Shown here in pieces: positions 60,843 through 64,000 of a stretch of DNA of 64,000 nucleotides. The stretch is from assembly GCA_934474025.1 (NCBI GenBank), contig CAKSMF010000006.1, forward strand, positions 1 through 64,000, read 5' to 3'. Position 1 is the stretch's first letter; every line of letters starts with the position of its first letter. Both the position numbers and the translations under genes were made by a program. The stretch is from an uncultured Ruminococcus sp. GTDB taxonomy: Bacteria; Bacillota; Clostridia; Oscillospirales; Ruminococcaceae. The notes beneath the pieces are model-generated. The model saw only the letters and a list, made by a program, of their open reading frames with translations. It was not told the origin of the DNA and ran no database searches.

Positions 60843-63839
60843 TTATTTTAAAGGTGTAATTACAAATTCCAGTTTCATAGGTTTGTCGGATTTTATTCTG
60901 TATTCTTCATGTACAGGAGCACCCCATGAATCATCTCCGCCAATGCCCATTTGTTTTGCAGAAATTCTCACCCATGTATAGCAAATATTTGGAAGTTCAT
61001 CAAGATGAGTTGCATTTTCCAGTTCATAAGCACTATATGGTAGTACACTCATTTCAAATGGAACAGATTTTTTTTCAAATGTCAATCCATTTTGCATATC
61101 GTCATAAACAGAAAGCATTCTTACACCTGTTCGATTGCCACATTCTTGTGGATTGAGATAACCAGAAAGATTTTCTGTTGCTGTTGATTTCCATAATCCC
61201 AATCTTGCACCTTTGCATCTGTCAATGTAATTTTCATCAGACCCCATACCATAGTATTGGAAATTGTTAAGTTGTTTTTTCATTTTAAAGTCAATTGCAA
61301 GAATTGGCATATCCGGCATATTGGAAACTCCCGGATATGAAACACAAATACCAAGTTTTCCGTTAAAGTATGCGGTATAGGTTATTGTAAATTCAAACGT
61401 TGGAATACAAGAAGCCTGATAAGTAAACATAATTTTCAGTTTATCTTCATGTTCAAGCCACGAAACAGTTTTATATTTTGCAAATTTACCCGCAATGTAC
61501 CATTGTGCAAGATTATAAGGTTCAGAAGCACCAGTATCATTATCAGTCATGGCTCTCCAAAAACTAATTTTTGGTGTACGTGTGATGTATTCAAAACCAT
61601 TGTATTTCAGAGAGCTTATACCACCTTCTTTTTTATCAAACATCATAGAAAAGTTTTCTCCATGAACACCAATAATTACATCACCATATACAATGGACGG
61701 TTTTTTGAAACTGATTTCAGTAATTTTATTATCCTTTATTTCAAACACTTCCTGTGCAAAAGCTATTTCGTGTCCAACGTCTGCCCAAAGTGTTTTTGTT
61801 GCAGTAACAGCAGAAACATGATAAACGTATTCTCCGGCACTGTCTATTTTGTGAAGAGTCAATTTAATTGTCTTGCTTTCTCCGGCAGGTACGTTCAATG
61901 AAAATGTATCAGATTTCAGAACAACGCCGTTCTTTTCGAGCCTTGCAATAAAGGACAAGTTATTAGTATCTGCAAAAAGATTTCTGTTTTCCACAGTAAG
62001 AAATCCGTTTTTTATAGACATTCTGATATTTGAATAAAGTGCTTTCATCTCCTGAACTTTTGGGGAATAAGTACGGTCTGCATATATAACACCATTAGTA
62101 CAGAATCCGTAATCACTTGGTCTGTCCTCAAAATCTCCGCCATAAGCAAGAATAGTTTTTCCATTGTTATTTTTAATTTCAATTGCTTGGTCGATATAAT
62201 CCCAGATAAATCCTCCCTGATATGCTTCATATTTGTCCTCAAGGTCTGTGTAAAGACTCAAACCACCAAGAGAATTACCCATAGCGTGCATATATTCGCA
62301 ACTGAGATATGGTCTGTTGGTATTATGTTTCAGATATTCTTCAATTTCCTGTGGTTTTGCATACATACGACTTTCCATATCTGTGATGTAGTCATATTTA
62401 TTGTCAGGAACTCTTGTAATCCCTTCATAATGCACTAATCTTGTTGAGTCCACACTTCTGAAATAATCGGACATAGCCACAATATCCTCACCACAATAGG
62501 ATTCGTTTCCGCAAGACCAGATAAGAATACTTGCATGATTTTTGTCACGTTCATACATGGATTTTGCTCTGTCAAGTACAGCTTCTTTCCATTCGGGAAG
62601 TGATTGCGGTATATTCCATGATGGGTCTGTTGAACCAAGTTTTTGCCATGTTCCATGAGTTTCAAGATTAGTTTCATCAATCAGATAAATGCCGTATTCA
62701 TCGCAAAGCTGATACCAAAGGGAATTATTCGGATAATGGCAGGTACGAACAGCATTGATATTATTTTTCTTCATAAACTGAATGTCAAACAGCATATCTT
62801 CCTTTGAAATTGTTCTGCCAGTTTTTGAATTAAATTCATGGCGATTGATTCCTTTGAATATGATTCTTTTTCCATTCAAGCACATGATTCCGTTTTTCAG
62901 TTCAAATCTGCGGAATCCTACTTTAGTTTTACTGACTTCTGTTTCATGTTCGTTTTCATCTGTTAAAATAACTGTAAATGTATAAAGATTAGGTATTTCA
63001 GCACTCCAAGGCTTAATATTTTCGATTGTGCAATTAATAGAATTTCTTTTATCGGATTCTGCAATAACAGTTCCGTTACTATCCGTCAGAATTGATTTTA
63101 CAGAACAATTACCCTCTATATTCAGTATGGCAGAAAAAATTCCGTTAGTGCCATCATAATCTGCAATAATTTTCATATCACGAACATGAGCAACTGGTAT
63201 AGCATAGAGAAATACATCACGGAAAATTCCTGAAAATCTCCAGAAATCTTGGTCTTCCAGCCAGCTTGCAGAACTTCTTTTAAATACAGCAACGGCAAGT
63301 TTGTTGTTACTTTCACGGATAAATGGAGTAAGTTCAAATTCAGACGGTGTAAAGGAATCTTCACTATAGCCGATAAATTCGCCATTCAGCCATACATAAA
63401 ATGCAGTTTCCACTCCCTGAAAAGAAATGAATATACGCTTATTTTTCAGGGAATCATCTAAATCAAAGTATCTGACATAACTGCCAACAGGGTTATCATT
63501 TTCGGATATAAAGGGTGGGCGGAGATATTCTTTTCCCTCCCATGGATAAATAGTGTTGACATATTGAGGTTTGCCGTATCCCTGTAACTCCATATGACCC
63601 GGAACTTGAATTTCATCAAAACAATCAGTATTGGAACTTTCTTCATAGAAATTCACAATTCTTTCAGACGGATTCTTTGCCCATGAGAATTTCCAAGTGC
63701 CGTTAAGATTTTGAATTAAAGAAGAACTGTCTGTTTCTGCCTCTTTGCGATTTGCATATATTTTATGGTCAGAATGAGCAGGTATTCTGTTAACTGCAAA
63801 TACTTCCGGATTCGTAAGCCATTCAAGTGAATATTTCAT
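60843..63839 (-). CDS. lacZ: Beta-galactosidase (GH2)
   Basis: A 998-residue glycoside hydrolase family 2 enzyme. The order is sugar-binding domain (VPGHMELQGYGKPQYVN), immunoglobulin-like domain, TIM barrel with INRHEFNSKTGRTISKEDM, acid/base Glu in WSCGNESYCGED, nucleophile Glu in YLSCEYMHAMGNSLGG, then the C-terminal small-chain domain (GMGSDENYIDRCKGARLG). No signal peptide, so it splits lactose or beta-galactosides in the cytoplasm. GGAGG precedes the ATG. It stands first among the Leloir enzymes behind the transporter gene. Confidence 0.96.
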   Translation of the reverse strand: MKYSLEWLTNPEVFAVNRIPAHSDHKIYANRKEAETDSSSLIQNLNGTWKFSWAKNPSERIVNFYEESSNTDCFDEIQVPGHMELQGYGKPQYVNTIYPWEGKEYLRPPFISENDNPVGSYVRYFDLDDSLKNKRIFISFQGVETAFYVWLNGEFIGYSEDSFTPSEFELTPFIRESNNKLAVAVFKRSSASWLEDQDFWRFSGIFRDVFLYAIPVAHVRDMKIIADYDGTNGIFSAILNIEGNCSVKSILTDSNGTVIAESDKRNSINCTIENIKPWSAEIPNLYTFTVILTDENEHETEVSKTKVGFRRFELKNGIMCLNGKRIIFKGINRHEFNSKTGRTISKEDMLFDIQFMKKNNINAVRTCHYPNNSLWYQLCDEYGIYLIDETNLETHGTWQKLGSTDPSWNIPQSLPEWKEAVLDRAKSMYERDKNHASILIWSCGNESYCGEDIVAMSDYFRSVDSTRLVHYEGITRVPDNKYDYITDMESRMYAKPQEIEEYLKHNTNRPYLSCEYMHAMGNSLGGLSLYTDLEDKYEAYQGGFIWDYIDQAIEIKNNNGKTILAYGGDFEDRPSDYGFCTNGVIYADRTYSPKVQEMKALYSNIRMSIKNGFLTVENRNLFADTNNLSFIARLEKNGVVLKSDTFSLNVPAGESKTIKLTLHKIDSAGEYVYHVSAVTATKTLWADVGHEIAFAQEVFEIKDNKITEISFKKPSIVYGDVIIGVHGENFSMMFDKKEGGISSLKYNGFEYITRTPKISFWRAMTDNDTGASEPYNLAQWYIAGKFAKYKTVSWLEHEDKLKIMFTYQASCIPTFEFTITYTAYFNGKLGICVSYPGVSNMPDMPILAIDFKMKKQLNNFQYYGMGSDENYIDRCKGARLGLWKSTATENLSGYLNPQECGNRTGVRMLSVYDDMQNGLTFEKKSVPFEMSVLPYSAYELENATHLDELPNICYTWVRISAKQMGIGGDDSWGAPVHEEYRIKSDKPMKLEFVITPLK

Positions 63840-63853
63840 TTTAGAACCTCCTA

Positions 63854-64000
63854 TTAGTTTTGTGGAATATTTTTTTTGGATATATTGAGTTTTTCTTTAA
63901 GTTCTGTATTAGCTTTTTCGACATTCATTTTAGAAAGAATAAATGTAATAATCAAATTAAGTACAAACGGAACAATCAGATACATGATATGAAGCATATT
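63854..64000 (-). CDS. Sugar:cation symporter (GPH-like), C-terminal end
   Basis: The last 48 codons of a gene that enters from the right edge, ending in TAA at 63854-63856. The text MLHIMYLIVPFVLNLIITFI is a final membrane helix, followed by a charged tail (EKANTELKEKLNISKKN). This fits the C-terminus of GPH-type lactose/galactose:cation symporters or related MFS carriers. It stands 14 bases before lacZ, so a lactose carrier is likely by context. Confidence 0.65.
   Translation of the reverse strand, partial: NMLHIMYLIVPFVLNLIITFILSKMNVEKANTELKEKLNISKKNIPQN

Overview
The window reads as a low-GC Clostridia chromosome, most likely a Ruminococcus-like member of the Oscillospiraceae. Two secreted proteins carry dockerin modules of the Ruminococcus type, and the core genes are AT-rich with GGAGG-type ribosome binding sites and promoters of the form TTGACA-17-TGnTATAAT. 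The first ~22.3 kb looks richer in G+C by eye and is a mobile region. The rest looks like host chromosome.

Region 1 (1-~22.3 kb) is the minus-strand transfer and replication module of an integrative conjugative element (ICE) of the Tn1549/CTn kind: VirB4, PrgI (VirB3-like), VirB6/TrbL-like, a methyltransferase-like protein, Maff2 (VirB2-like), VirD4, PcfB, a winged-helix replication-type protein and small accessory genes. Its integrase is not in the window. A 13.06 kb mobilizable transposon sits inside its maff2 gene (core TTT at 3300-3302 and 16363-16365; joining the flanks restores one 140-residue reading frame). It carries a TnpX-like large serine recombinase, TnpW-like protein, relaxase, MobC, an oriT-like palindrome with a row of hairpins, a resolvase, an EEP-fold nuclease, two decayed genes, and an FtsX-type ABC transporter with its own two-component system.

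Region 2 (22.3-45.7 kb) is an assimilatory sulfate island on the plus strand. It holds a LysR regulator, a secreted dockerin-flavodoxin, sulfate ABC transporter cysPTWA with cysK, a siroheme pathway (hemA-sirC-hemC-cobA/hemD-hemB-hemL), and a twelve-gene operon: metY, a minimal siroheme sulfite reductase, TusA, thioredoxin, a ThiS-like carrier, a ThiF-like activator, a JAMM protease, a TrxB-like reductase, aprA, aprB, cysD and cysN. Together they take up sulfate, activate it to APS, reduce APS with an AprBA-type enzyme, reduce sulfite with a siroheme enzyme whose cofactor is made next door, and pass sulfur to cysteine (CysK) and, by a carrier-protein route like that of Wolinella, to homocysteine (MetY). 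Two promoters of the island share an upstream motif at about -70.

Region 3 (45.8-56.9 kb) holds small transcription units: a membrane protein, an XRE regulator, a macro-domain protein, a ClpP-like protease paired with a soluble VirD4-like ATPase, a DUF2798 protein behind a strongly structured leader, hydrolases, flavodoxin, DUF3592 and DUF2441 proteins, a large secreted DUF4874/DUF4832-dockerin protein, YaiI and a flavin reductase. Two near-identical inverted copies (30.98 and 51.67 kb) of an IS200/IS605-like non-autonomous element bracket 20 kb.

Region 4 (57-64 kb) is a minus-strand lactose/Leloir operon: a sugar:cation symporter (partial), lacZ, galK, galE, galT.
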